The notes under the pieces are model-generated. The model was not told where the DNA came from and did no database searches. It saw nothing but the letters and a program-made list of their open reading frames with translations. The position numbers were made by a program, and so were the translations under genes. Below are positions 16,068 to 24,020 of a DNA stretch of 42,413 nt, piece by piece. Position 1 is the stretch's first letter. Each line of letters starts with the position of its first letter. The stretch is from Caballeronia fortuita (GTDB lineage: Bacteria > Pseudomonadota > Gammaproteobacteria > Burkholderiales > Burkholderiaceae), in assembly GCF_001544835.2 (NCBI RefSeq), contig NZ_FCNX02000029.1:1-42413 (forward strand), in the 5' to 3' direction.

Positions 16068-17372
16068 TTAGGACGTGTGGCGGCCCACGCAAAACGACTC
16101 AACGCGGCGGGCTGCGAAATCGCAATCCTGGAACACTACGATGCGCGTTCCGCCCGACTTCGACAGGCTGGACGTGTCCACCGTCAGGTCAAGCCCGCCC
16201 CACAGCGCGATAATCAAATCCGCGAAGTTGCCGAAAAACACGTCGTCACCAGCAAGCTGGTTCGTAACGCGCGTCTGGTAGCCGTTCATGGTGTTGTCGT
16301 CGGCCCACAGCGTTGCGCCGGTCGGCGTTGCCGGGAATTTCTGCGTGGTCTTCGCTGCGCCCTTCGTGGTCGCGTTGACCACATAGGCCATGTTCGAAAC
16401 CGCCGCGTTTTTCGCTGCGATGGCCGTTTCCATCGCCACGATTTCCGCATAGGTCGGATTCGCCGCCGCGAACGCAACAGCATTCACGCCGTTGTAGTTC
16501 GAAAGCCCCTTCGGCTGGTGCGCCGAACCGCTGCCGTAGTAGCCCGCGTAGTCGATGGCCAGACCCAGGGCTTCGGCCAAGTCGGCGCGCACCAGGGCTT
16601 CCACGTCCAGGCTGGACTGCATCATCAGTTTGCGCGTGATATCGGAATACGCGGCCACCGTCTTGGGCGACAGGGCGATTTGGCCCAGGTCGATTTCGCC
16701 TTCGGTCGCGTCGTCGCCTTCGCCCAGCCAGTAGCCTTGCGAACGCGCCGTTTTCTTCGGGATATCGACGTTGCCGACCAGGCCGCCAAGCGTGCGGCCA
16801 AGCTGCATGATGGTCGTGCTGTTGCGCAGCATGTCCACGAACGCGGACGCCATCAGTTCCGTGGCGATCGATGCGCCGCCCGTGCTGCCTGCGCCGGTTT
16901 GGCCGTTCGTGCCCGCGTTGAACGAACGCTGGCCGAACACGTTGCGCGACAGGACTTCAGCCGGGACCATGATGCCCTGGGCTTCCTTGCCTGCCTTGTC
17001 GGCTGCTGCGCGGCCCGCTTCGATTTCGAATGCGGCGGCGTTCTGCGCTTTCTTGTCGGTCGGATTCGCGAGTGCGCGAACCACGTTCATGAAGCGATAG
17101 CCTGCGATTTCCTTGTCCGTCAGGCCCACGGCGGCGTCCGCCGTTTGCTCGGACAGCGGGCGCGATTGGCGCTGCTCGACGTGCTGAAGCAGGGCGCGCT
17201 GGAACTCGCCAGCGGTCTTGCCGTCTTTCACGAACTCGCGCGCCAGGTCGGCTGCGCCGTACTGGTCGCCCATTTCGATGATGTCCCGAACGCGGGCGCG
17301 TTCGGCATCGCCACCTGCGCGGCGCTCTGCGTTGGCGTCGATGGTCGGCGCTTCCTGCGTTTTGTCGGTCAT
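16068..17372 (-). CDS. Major capsid protein from internal start (nested)
   Basis: An in-frame ATG (MTDKTQEA) is preceded by CACAGGAAAACCGAAGC, with AGGAAA in good spacing, so the capsid protein of 434 residues can be made alone in excess over the protease fusion. The 17-bp late element lies 71 bp before this ATG. Nested capsid starts are known for lambda C/Nu3 type arrangements. The internal start is inferred from sequence only. Confidence 0.65.
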   Translation of the reverse strand: MTDKTQEAPTIDANAERRAGGDAERARVRDIIEMGDQYGAADLAREFVKDGKTAGEFQRALLQHVEQRQSRPLSEQTADAAVGLTDKEIAGYRFMNVVRALANPTDKKAQNAAAFEIEAGRAAADKAGKEAQGIMVPAEVLSRNVFGQRSFNAGTNGQTGAGSTGGASIATELMASAFVDMLRNSTTIMQLGRTLGGLVGNVDIPKKTARSQGYWLGEGDDATEGEIDLGQIALSPKTVAAYSDITRKLMMQSSLDVEALVRADLAEALGLAIDYAGYYGSGSAHQPKGLSNYNGVNAVAFAAANPTYAEIVAMETAIAAKNAAVSNMAYVVNATTKGAAKTTQKFPATPTGATLWADDNTMNGYQTRVTNQLAGDDVFFGNFADLIIALWGGLDLTVDTSSLSKSGGTRIVVFQDCDFAARRVESFCVGRHTS

Positions 17373-17987
17373 GCTTCGGTTTTCCTGTGTGGAAACGGGG
17401 ATGTTTTGATGCACGTTGGAATTTTCGGGCGCAGCGCGTTCCGGTTCCACGTGTGGGTTTTCCAGTGCGCGGCCCACGCCCACGGACGTATCCGCAGGAA
17501 TGCTCACGAACGAAATTTCGCAGGGCAGCCAGGACGTGATCGTATAAACCAGGTCGCCGTTTTCGCGTTCTTCCGTAAGCTGCATCGCGTTGATGGCATA
17601 GCCCACGGAAATGTGTTTGCGGATGCCGTCGATAACGTCCTGGAACACTTCGCTGGCACGCACGCTGCGGCCAAAACGAACCTTCGCGCGCCCGCGTTTG
17701 TCGGCGTCGATGCTGGCCGTTTCCACCACGCCCACCTGGTCGCGCGGGTTGTGGTCCATCAGCAGGGCGCCGCCATCGTTCATGCGCGACAGGTCCACCG
17801 CATCGGGTTCGTGCGACAGCACTTCGATGCCCCACCAGCGCGCCACTTCGGCTTCCGAACTGAACGCCAGTTCCACCGTGCGGGCTTCGGCGTCGATGGC
17901 GCCCACCTCGGCCTGGCGCCAGGTGATGCCCTTGTCACGGGCCTGAATGTCCCGCAGCGAAACGGGTTGTTTGTTTGTCGTCGGCAT
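16068..17987 (-). CDS. Prohead protease - major capsid protein fusion
   Basis: 639 residues in one frame. Residues 1-165 are an HK97-type prohead protease (U35): SHEPDAVDLSRMNDGG, LLMDHNPRDQVGVV with the catalytic His, and HISVGYAI with the Ser. A linker (about 170-205, with NPHVEPE) leads to the capsid domain: coiled delta-like region (MTDKTQEAPTIDANAERR), then VPAEVLSRN, DIPKKTARSQGYWLGEGDD and the E-loop/A-domain ending in a shared HK97 fold. The protease frees the capsid part during maturation. A second start for capsid alone lies at 17372. Upstream is portal, downstream the neck genes. Confidence 0.93.
   Translation of the reverse strand: MPTTNKQPVSLRDIQARDKGITWRQAEVGAIDAEARTVELAFSSEAEVARWWGIEVLSHEPDAVDLSRMNDGGALLMDHNPRDQVGVVETASIDADKRGRAKVRFGRSVRASEVFQDVIDGIRKHISVGYAINAMQLTEERENGDLVYTITSWLPCEISFVSIPADTSVGVGRALENPHVEPERAAPENSNVHQNIPVSTQENRSMTDKTQEAPTIDANAERRAGGDAERARVRDIIEMGDQYGAADLAREFVKDGKTAGEFQRALLQHVEQRQSRPLSEQTADAAVGLTDKEIAGYRFMNVVRALANPTDKKAQNAAAFEIEAGRAAADKAGKEAQGIMVPAEVLSRNVFGQRSFNAGTNGQTGAGSTGGASIATELMASAFVDMLRNSTTIMQLGRTLGGLVGNVDIPKKTARSQGYWLGEGDDATEGEIDLGQIALSPKTVAAYSDITRKLMMQSSLDVEALVRADLAEALGLAIDYAGYYGSGSAHQPKGLSNYNGVNAVAFAAANPTYAEIVAMETAIAAKNAAVSNMAYVVNATTKGAAKTTQKFPATPTGATLWADDNTMNGYQTRVTNQLAGDDVFFGNFADLIIALWGGLDLTVDTSSLSKSGGTRIVVFQDCDFAARRVESFCVGRHTS
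17443..17459. repeat. Late-gene element GGTTCCACGTGTGGGTT (copy 3)
   Basis: Exact copy in the protease-capsid linker, where the leftward strand encodes NPHVEP. It lies 71 bp upstream of the internal capsid start. Confidence 0.85.
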
Positions 17988-17993
17988 AATCGT

Positions 17994-19553
17994 TTAGCTG
18001 TTAGGGTGGGAACCTTGGCTATTCACTGGCTGAACAAGCTTTTGGTTCATGGCGGCCAAAATATATTTTTCGTCGATGCCTGCGGCTTCCATCGCCTTGA
18101 TATCCGCCGCGTATTCCGCGAACACTTCGTTAGGGTCGCCGCCCCACTCGCGGATGATTCGGCTCGGCGTTGTCAGCAGGTTGTTTTTCGAATCAACGGC
18201 TGCCGCAACGTCGGCGCTAGGATCGATCCACTGCCAGCGGCGCGGCTGCCACGAAACCGCCTTTTTGAGATCGGCAAACAGGACAGGTGAAAGCGGCTTT
18301 CCCTTTACCTTGATTCGGCCAGCCAGCAGGCTGTATTTCAGCCATGCTTCGAAGACTGGCTGCACCAGGTCTTCCGTTAGCCATTCCTGAAGCTCTTTCC
18401 AGTGCTCGCGCTCGTCCAGCGTGCCCTGGCGAATCGAACTGAAGTTCACGCCTTCCAGGTCGTTCGCCAAGTTGTTGTAGGCCACGCCCATGCCAGCGGT
18501 GGCACCGCGCAGAAGCGTTTTGAACACGGGCAGGAATTCGCCGCTGGGATACTGCGGCAGCCACGGGGAAACTTCGGCGCCGTCAGGCAGGACAGGAAAC
18601 GCGCCCGGCTCTGCGTCGATTTCCATATCCGGGTCTGCCTCGTCATCTTGCGGCCCCTGGCCTTCCTTCCACTGGATGAAGCCCATTTTCGATGCGCCAA
18701 CACGCGCATTTACAATGGCCGCGTCTTCGAATCCGATGATGTGGCGCAGGCGGAATAGGGCGGTGGCCATCCACGGCAGGCCGCGCTTTTGGCCCACCAG
18801 GTCGCGGCGAAAGCCGTGAATCATTTCGCTGGCCGGGACCGTGATATAGCCGACGCCCGCATACTGATACTCGGCTTCGCCATCGTCCACCGTGGTCAGG
18901 TGGTAATTCAGCGGGCGCCCGTAGCGGTTGAACTCGATTCCGTGGCGAATGAAGTTTTTCTGGTTGTAGTTGTCCACGTTGTAGTCAATCGGAACCCGCA
19001 GCGGGTCGATGACTTGCAGCGCGAAACCCCACGGGCCAGCATCCTTTCCGGTCACGATGCGGAAGAAAAATTCACCGTCCTGGCCCGCGCTAACGGCTGC
19101 CGCGCCCTGCATCGAACGCCAGGACTGGCCGCCCGAAACGTCCGCGTTCAGCTTGTGGCCCCATTCTTCGAACGCGTCTTTCAGCGCCGCATTAACGTCG
19201 GCGTCCAGCGTGTTGTCCGCCTTTTTGAAAGCGGCTTTCATCACGATGCCGTTAGGCCCGACGATGTTTTGGCGACACATGCGCAGAAACGCCTTCGCAT
19301 AGTCGTTGTTCATCGCCTGTTCGCGCGAACGTGCCACCAGCGGGCGGTAGTTGCGCGTGATAACCCAATCGGCGGGCAGGGCGGCCGGAATCGTGCCGTT
19401 CAGGCGGTCGCTGGATGCGGCATTGAAAGAGAACGCGGAACGGATGGCGCGGGCTGCGGCGCGCATGGCGCGGGCAGGGCGCGCATCGGGCGCAGGCGCG
19501 CGAGCGGCCACGGGCAGGCCAGCGCGCGAGCGGATGAAATCGAAAAGTGCCAT
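17994..19553 (-). CDS. Portal protein (lambda gpB-like)
   Basis: 519 residues, close to lambda gpB (533). Core: LVARSREQAMNNDYAKAFLRMCRQNIVGPNGI, GQDGEFFFRIV, EMIHGFRRDLVGQKRGLPWMATAL, LNNLANDLEGVNFSSIRQGTLDER-like segment, and RIIREWGGDPNEVF near the end. The dodecameric portal is the DNA entry ring and docks terminase. A start-proximal Arg/Ala-rich stretch is unusual but common in this family. Located between the gpW-like gene and the protease-capsid gene. Confidence 0.95.
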   Translation of the reverse strand: MALFDFIRSRAGLPVAARAPAPDARPARAMRAAARAIRSAFSFNAASSDRLNGTIPAALPADWVITRNYRPLVARSREQAMNNDYAKAFLRMCRQNIVGPNGIVMKAAFKKADNTLDADVNAALKDAFEEWGHKLNADVSGGQSWRSMQGAAAVSAGQDGEFFFRIVTGKDAGPWGFALQVIDPLRVPIDYNVDNYNQKNFIRHGIEFNRYGRPLNYHLTTVDDGEAEYQYAGVGYITVPASEMIHGFRRDLVGQKRGLPWMATALFRLRHIIGFEDAAIVNARVGASKMGFIQWKEGQGPQDDEADPDMEIDAEPGAFPVLPDGAEVSPWLPQYPSGEFLPVFKTLLRGATAGMGVAYNNLANDLEGVNFSSIRQGTLDEREHWKELQEWLTEDLVQPVFEAWLKYSLLAGRIKVKGKPLSPVLFADLKKAVSWQPRRWQWIDPSADVAAAVDSKNNLLTTPSRIIREWGGDPNEVFAEYAADIKAMEAAGIDEKYILAAMNQKLVQPVNSQGSHPNS

Positions 19554-20090
19554 TTAGAAAACCGCCTTTACTTGCCGACCGAACAGGGCGCCGCGCTGTG
19601 CTTGCTTTTCGCGGCGAACTTCGGCGCGGTAGTAATCGCGCAGCTTCAGCAGGTCGCCCAGCGGCGTGCGCCACAATTCGCGGTTATTGATGGTGTAGCG
19701 TTCCTGGTCCTGCGTGGAACGCTTAGCCAGAACGGCTTCGATGTTCGCCAGCGCAATCTGCGCATGCGTCCGCACGTCAGTGCCAGGCGCGATGGCAGCC
19801 AGGCTGGGAAGGATGGCGATTTGGCCGCCTTCGATTTCCAGGACAGTGCCGCCATTGATGGCGTGAATCGCATAAACGTAATCGCCCGCGATCCATTCGG
19901 CGGTGGTCGCGGCATCGGCCACCAGATGGTGGTCCTGGCCATCGGCCTGACTCGAAATATCGATGGCGGCAGGCCCGCGCAGAAGCACCGAAAGCGCCCA
20001 ATCGGGCGCCTGGTATCGGTTCAGCTTCAGCGTGCAATCGAACGTCACGCCAGCGCGAAGGCTGGCAGGAAATTGGCCTTTCATCGTCAC
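19554..20090 (-). CDS. Head protein with gpW-like C-terminus
   Basis: 178 residues. The first 100 form a beta-rich domain (FPASLRAGVTFDCTLKLNRYQAPDW, LLRGPAAIDI, IEGGQIAILPSL) of unknown role. The last 60 (YTINNRELWRTPLGDLLKLRDYYRAEVRRE) look like lambda gpW, the small protein that stabilises the filled head; gpW normally stands alone with about 68 residues between TerL and portal, exactly this place. It starts with GTG overlapping the TerL stop (GTGA). Confidence 0.8.
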   Translation of the reverse strand: MTMKGQFPASLRAGVTFDCTLKLNRYQAPDWALSVLLRGPAAIDISSQADGQDHHLVADAATTAEWIAGDYVYAIHAINGGTVLEIEGGQIAILPSLAAIAPGTDVRTHAQIALANIEAVLAKRSTQDQERYTINNRELWRTPLGDLLKLRDYYRAEVRREKQAQRGALFGRQVKAVF

Positions 20091-22141
20091 CAGTTGGTGG
20101 CGAATCCTCCGCGACGGCGCCCGCCACTTAGAGATTTCGCCCGCTTAATGGGCCTAGTCTCTGTTTTTGGGGCTTCAGGTTCCACGTGTGGGTTAGTTTC
20201 TGGCCGTTTTTCGGCTGTTGCGGCGCGGACTTTCTCCAGCGCATCCTTTATGAGCAGCGCCCTTTCCGCCGTTTTTTCGGCCCATTCCTCGCGTGATTCG
20301 GGCTGTTTTCGGGCGATTTCCGGCGTTTTTTCGTCCAAAATCAGCCGTTTTGCAAGCTGTTTAAACGATGGATTCATGATTTTTAGGGCTGCCAGCGCAT
20401 AAACGCGGCAATCCAGGGCTTCATTCCGCGCCTTTTCGGGCTTGTGCCACTCGCGCACGGGGAAGCCCTTCACATAGCGCGTTACCAGCTTTTCAGCGGT
20501 TATCTGCTTGAAGTATTCCTGGCCGTGCTCGTCGTCGGCGGGGAAGTGGCAGTAGCCAGGCCCGACTTTTTGCAGCGCCAGGCGGCGCATCACCACCAGC
20601 TTGGCTTCGTCCGATCCGACTAGGTACAGGTCCACTTTCCGGCTGTGCTTGCCGGACTGCTTGCGCTGCGGCTTTTCCACAATCTGCCGCCCCCATCCGC
20701 CCACGCCCTTGATGGCGAAGATTTTGCGGCCACGGCGGGCGCGAATGTATTCATAGGCGCTCTGCGTGTTTCCACCCGTGCCGCCAGTGTCCAGGCAGGT
20801 GGCCTGAATGGACAGCGCGGCGCCGCTTTCGTGGTCGAATTCTTCGGCCAGCAGGTCGTCCAGGTCGTTCCACACGTCCGAGCCATCAGGGTCGCCATAC
20901 AGCACGCGATAAGCCACGCTGAACGATTCTTCGAACAACCCCCAGGCCACGATTTCGACTTCCAGGCGGTCGGGCTGCATATCCACGCCAGCGGTAAGGT
21001 ACAGGCCACGCATCGGCACGGGATGCGTATATTCCTCGCGGCGAGCGTACAGGCTGTCAGGGTCGGCTTTCTCTGCCGTCTCCTCAAAGGTTTCGCCAAG
21101 CGAGACATTAACGAACGATTGCAAGTCACCTGCGGAAAGCTTGTTTAAATAACTTTGCACGATATCCCGCAGGCGCCTGAACGTCGAAAGCATTTCTGGC
21201 GCATGGAAGCTGGCGTGGCCTTTGAACGGCTTGGCGGCCTTCCAGCCGAATCCCTTTGCTTCGGCGCCACGGATTGCCGCGATTCTGTCGCCGTCAGACC
21301 AAGCGCTGCCGCAGTGCTCGCAGATATACCGCGCGCTATCCGGGTCTTGCTCGCCTTCCGGGTTGTCGCGGCCTTCCCAGGAAACCTGCGACCATTTCAG
21401 ATACTGGCCTTCGCCGCAGTCAGGGCAGGGCACGTAATAGCGCCGCTGGTCGCCGTCTTCGAACCGCTTTTCGATGCGCGAGTGGCCCTTAACAGTCGGC
21501 GTGCTCGATGCGGTATTTACCGCCAGGTCTCCGAAAGTCGATGCCCGCTGGTCAAGCAGTTCAAGCGGGTCGCCTTCACCTTCAAGCATTTCCATGCCGT
21601 CTATTTCATCGGCCTGGGTGATTGGCGCAGAACGTCCTCGCAGAGTGCGCGGGCTGCCCGCCCAACTAAAAAGCAAAAATCCGCCGACAAACGAAATCAT
21701 TCTGCTGTTATTCACGCCATCGCGCCCGCGCGATTTCGCCATTTTCCGCGTGATTCGCGGATTGGCTTCGAGCATTGGCTTTAGTTTCGTTTCCTGAAAA
21801 GTGTGGACGTCATTTTGCGTCGGCATCACAAAAATCTGTGATCGCGGGTCGTGATCCACGAAAAATCCAGTGATAACCTGTTGCGTCGTGGTCTTTCCCA
21901 ATTGGGCGCCCGTCATAAACGTAACGCGCTTTATTCCTGGCTCAACCACAGAATTAACCATGCCGCGCTGATATGGGGCATTGTCGAAATTAATTGGCCC
22001 AGGCACGGCATTACCGATTGGAATTTGGATATTTTTGCTGGCCCACTCGCTGGGCAGCATATCCGCAGGCGGGATAAGATTTTGCACGGCGCGCGTCGCC
22101 GCTTCTTGGACGGCAGCCAGGTTGCTGAATGGGTGATTCAT
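20087..22141 (-). CDS. terL: Terminase large subunit (GpA family)
   Basis: 684 residues, close to lambda gpA (641). ATPase motifs: GAQLGKTTTQ (78-87, Walker A variant) and TQADEID (about 175-181, Walker B). The nuclease half includes AGVDMQPDRLEVEIVAWG with the metal-binding Asp, and LDTGGTGGNTQSAYEYI; basic C-terminus with the NPHVEPE segment. It drives ATP-dependent DNA packaging and cuts the concatemer. The HNH gene lies just upstream. A GAAAG-TGG-CTTTC copy directly abuts the start codon. Confidence 0.96.
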   Translation of the reverse strand: MNHPFSNLAAVQEAATRAVQNLIPPADMLPSEWASKNIQIPIGNAVPGPINFDNAPYQRGMVNSVVEPGIKRVTFMTGAQLGKTTTQQVITGFFVDHDPRSQIFVMPTQNDVHTFQETKLKPMLEANPRITRKMAKSRGRDGVNNSRMISFVGGFLLFSWAGSPRTLRGRSAPITQADEIDGMEMLEGEGDPLELLDQRASTFGDLAVNTASSTPTVKGHSRIEKRFEDGDQRRYYVPCPDCGEGQYLKWSQVSWEGRDNPEGEQDPDSARYICEHCGSAWSDGDRIAAIRGAEAKGFGWKAAKPFKGHASFHAPEMLSTFRRLRDIVQSYLNKLSAGDLQSFVNVSLGETFEETAEKADPDSLYARREEYTHPVPMRGLYLTAGVDMQPDRLEVEIVAWGLFEESFSVAYRVLYGDPDGSDVWNDLDDLLAEEFDHESGAALSIQATCLDTGGTGGNTQSAYEYIRARRGRKIFAIKGVGGWGRQIVEKPQRKQSGKHSRKVDLYLVGSDEAKLVVMRRLALQKVGPGYCHFPADDEHGQEYFKQITAEKLVTRYVKGFPVREWHKPEKARNEALDCRVYALAALKIMNPSFKQLAKRLILDEKTPEIARKQPESREEWAEKTAERALLIKDALEKVRAATAEKRPETNPHVEPEAPKTETRPIKRAKSLSGGRRRGGFATNW
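20178..20194. repeat. Late-gene element GGTTCCACGTGTGGGTT (copy 4)
   Basis: Exact copy near the TerL C-terminus, encoding NPHVEP on the leftward strand, 88 bp before the start of the gpW-like gene. Confidence 0.85.
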
Positions 22142-22154
22142 GAAAGTGGCTTTC
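22142..22154. repeat. Hairpin element GAAAG-TGG-CTTTC before terL
   Basis: Located directly upstream of the terL ATG, in the 13-base gap to the HNH gene. It would sequester the terL leader in a small hairpin. Confidence 0.7.
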
Positions 22155-22802
22155 TTAAATGTGCTTCAGCCATTCAAGCGGCTGCGTAAGAATCATCTTG
22201 TTTTTCTTCGCCATGTTCAAAGCGGCGGGGATAACCTGGACATTCGACGCGCAATGAAGGCCGCTGGCGTTCCTGGCGCGAAGCGGAATCATGTGGTCAA
22301 TATGCCATTCGCGCCCCGTTACTTCGCCGCGCCTTACGCACAAATCGCCCGCTTCCTGCATAACAAAAATGTCCCACTCCCCATACCACGGTGGAGTAGC
22401 GGATTTTTTCCGCGCCTTCCGCTCGATATGCTGCGCGCGGCGCTTCCCTGGATTCAGCTTCGCCCATTCGCGCGCCTTCGCCCGCTTCGTATCTCTGTTT
22501 TCCGTATATCGGATTTTGCTTTTTGCGGCTGCCGATTCTTTGTTTTTCTCGTTATAAGCGCGCATCGATGCAATCTCCGCTTCGCGATTTTTCGAGTAAT
22601 AGCGGGCGCGGCGCTGCTTCGACTTATCTGGGTTTGCTGCGTATTCATCGCGCTTTGCGATTGAAATGCAACCCCAGCACGTATGGTTAGAAACCGCACG
22701 CCATGCGATGTGGCCATGCTTGCACGGCCTTCCCGTGAAATAGCGCTGAAGCCCCAGCGCCTTCGCTTCGTCGCGCGTGAGAATGCCTACCGGCTTATCC
22801 AT
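22155..22802 (-). CDS. HNH endonuclease between terS and terL
   Basis: 215 residues. The N-terminal module GLQRYFTGRPCKHGHIAWR with a following C-x2-C (CWGC) is a zinc module, then a basic helical linker, then HNH: WHIDHMIPLRARNASGLH and NVQVIPAALNMAKKN, the DH...N...H/N arrangement. In several cos phages an HNH protein next to terminase is required for genome cutting (HK97 gp74); homing-type activity is the alternative. A paralog sits at 29756-30628. Confidence 0.88.
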   Translation of the reverse strand: MDKPVGILTRDEAKALGLQRYFTGRPCKHGHIAWRAVSNHTCWGCISIAKRDEYAANPDKSKQRRARYYSKNREAEIASMRAYNEKNKESAAAKSKIRYTENRDTKRAKAREWAKLNPGKRRAQHIERKARKKSATPPWYGEWDIFVMQEAGDLCVRRGEVTGREWHIDHMIPLRARNASGLHCASNVQVIPAALNMAKKNKMILTQPLEWLKHI

Positions 22803-22803
22803 G

Positions 22804-23022
22804 TCAGTCCTTCATCCATGCAGGGATTTCCTGGCCGGGTTCCAGGCATTCATAAAGGCCGCCGCGAAGGTTACGCGCCAGCGGTTCCATGCAGAATTTG
22901 ACCGTTGTCATAACGTCGCCAGCCTTCTGCAAACTCATGGGCATGGGTTGCAGCTTCGCCAGTTCGGCGGCCAGTTCATCGGCAAGGCGCGCAGCGCGGT
23001 GGCGATCGAATTTGGCGGTCAT
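22804..23022 (-). CDS. Small hypothetical protein
   Basis: 72 residues from MTAKFDRHRAARLADEL at 23022, whose ATG overlaps the stop of the preceding gene (ATGA). Helical N-terminus, then VMTTVKFCMEPLARNLRGGLYECLEPGQEIPAWMKD. It is a typical small accessory protein between the terminase subunits; no function recognised. Confidence 0.72.
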   Translation of the reverse strand: MTAKFDRHRAARLADELAAELAKLQPMPMSLQKAGDVMTTVKFCMEPLARNLRGGLYECLEPGQEIPAWMKD

Positions 23023-23288
23023 TCGCCCGCCTTCGGCGCGGCGGCCAGCATGGCCTGGTAAATCGGCGCGATGCGCAGCGGGAATTTCGGCCACTCGCGG
23101 GCCTTAATCTGCCCCGCGTAGCACATGTCTTGATTTGGACGAATCGGGACCAGGGCGAAGCCTTCAGGGATGGCGGGCGCCGCCGAAGGGCGCGCTGCAT
23201 GCCACGCTAATTGCCAAGTGAACCAATCCAGGCCAGGCCATTCGTTATGCTGCGCGTCATACTCGGCGCGCATTTCCTTGTCGCTCAT
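23019..23288 (-). CDS. Small hypothetical protein
   Basis: 89 residues, overlapping terS by 4 bp. The first 35 residues (MSDKEMRAEYDAQHNEWPGLDWFTWQLAWHAAR) follow the pattern of many small phage proteins with a W-rich helix; the rest is Pro/Ala-rich with MCYAGQIKAREWPKFP. No function recognised. Confidence 0.72.
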   Translation of the reverse strand: MSDKEMRAEYDAQHNEWPGLDWFTWQLAWHAARPSAAPAIPEGFALVPIRPNQDMCYAGQIKAREWPKFPLRIAPIYQAMLAAAPKAGE

Positions 23289-23803
23289 TCGTCGTTTTCC
23301 CCGTCTTCGTCATCGTCCAGCGCCAAGTCCGCTTCGGCGGACTGCTCAAGCGCAAGCGTCAATTCTTCTTTCAGAATGCGTTTAAACGTTGCGGAATCCT
23401 TTTCGCCAAGCAGGCGCAGCACGGCGCGTGCGGGCACGTTGGTTATGTTCGCGCGGATGGTCGCCATTAACCGTGCGGTGGCCTTCTCAAACTCAGCCAC
23501 GGGCGCCACCTCTGCGCGGGCCTGGGCCAGCTTCAGTTCCGCCATTTGGGTTTCGGCGGCGGCTTTTCGCAGGTCCAGCTTTTCGATATCGTCGGGCGCG
23601 TCGCCCGCAGCGGCTGCGGCGGCGGTTTCTTCACGCCAGCGCGCGACGGCGGCGGTATTGAATTTCCATTCCTGGCCGCGCCCGCCCTTCTGAACAACCG
23701 GGCAGCCAGAGCGGACCCAGGTGTCAATCGTGGTCAGCGCCACGCCGAAAACATCGGCCAGGCCAGCGCGATTTACCGTGGTTCCTTTCGCTGGTGTTTG
23801 CAT
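23285..23803 (-). CDS. terS: Terminase small subunit (Nu1-like)
   Basis: 172 residues, close to lambda gpNu1 (181). Residues 8-55 form a winged HTH (VNRAGLADVFGVALTTIDTWVRSGCPV, GRGQEWKFNTAAVARW), the DNA-recognition part; then a Glu/Ala-rich helix (KLDLRKAAAETQMAELKLAQARAEV) and a C-terminal acidic tail that would bind TerL. It recognises the packaging start. The 200-bp region upstream is therefore a candidate packaging site as well as a candidate origin. Confidence 0.93.
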   Translation of the reverse strand: MQTPAKGTTVNRAGLADVFGVALTTIDTWVRSGCPVVQKGGRGQEWKFNTAAVARWREETAAAAAAGDAPDDIEKLDLRKAAAETQMAELKLAQARAEVAPVAEFEKATARLMATIRANITNVPARAVLRLLGEKDSATFKRILKEELTLALEQSAEADLALDDDEDGENDE

Positions 23804-24020
23804 ACGTAAACTATTTCTGTAAATTCTTTTTATCGTTAACGCTCAAACACTTGACAAGCGGCCAATAGTCATAGTTTGAGTTTCAAAAAGCCACGCAGAT
23901 TTTTTAAAACGCGAGTGCTTGGCCCCCGCAGGGCACTGGCCCCAGGAAGGACCCGTAAATTTTACAAGGCTGTGGACAATCTGTGGATATCTCACGATGC
24001 GAAACGAGGCTGTGGATAAC
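23804..24020. other. Candidate replication origin / packaging region
   Basis: This noncoding stretch has an AT-rich half (23806-23915), a 7-bp inverted repeat CTCAAAC...GTTTGAG (23842-23848 and 23874-23880), AGTGC...GCACT flanking a CCCC-rich segment, and the near-palindrome GTAAATTTTAC (23955-23965). The right part starts an array of DnaA-box-like 9-mers in one orientation: TGTGGACAA (23971), TGTGGATAT (23982), TGTGGATAA (24011), and, beyond the region, TGTGGATAA (24052). Two are exact matches to the consensus TTATCCACA. Such a cluster next to an AT-rich stretch is the layout of an origin; being just upstream of terS it could equally hold cos/pac. Confidence 0.6.

Noticed and set aside
16002..18290. 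Long rightward reading frame of 762 codons
   Set aside because: Antisense shadow of the protease-capsid gene; Arg/His/Val-rich composition and no ribosome-binding site.
9662..20194. CRISPR array or tandem repeat explanation for the 17-bp copies
   Set aside because: Copies are kilobases apart with unrelated sequence between them.
23804..24020. lambda-like cos site
   Set aside because: No recognisable 10-12 bp cohesive-end dyad or R-site series; recorded only as origin/packaging candidate.
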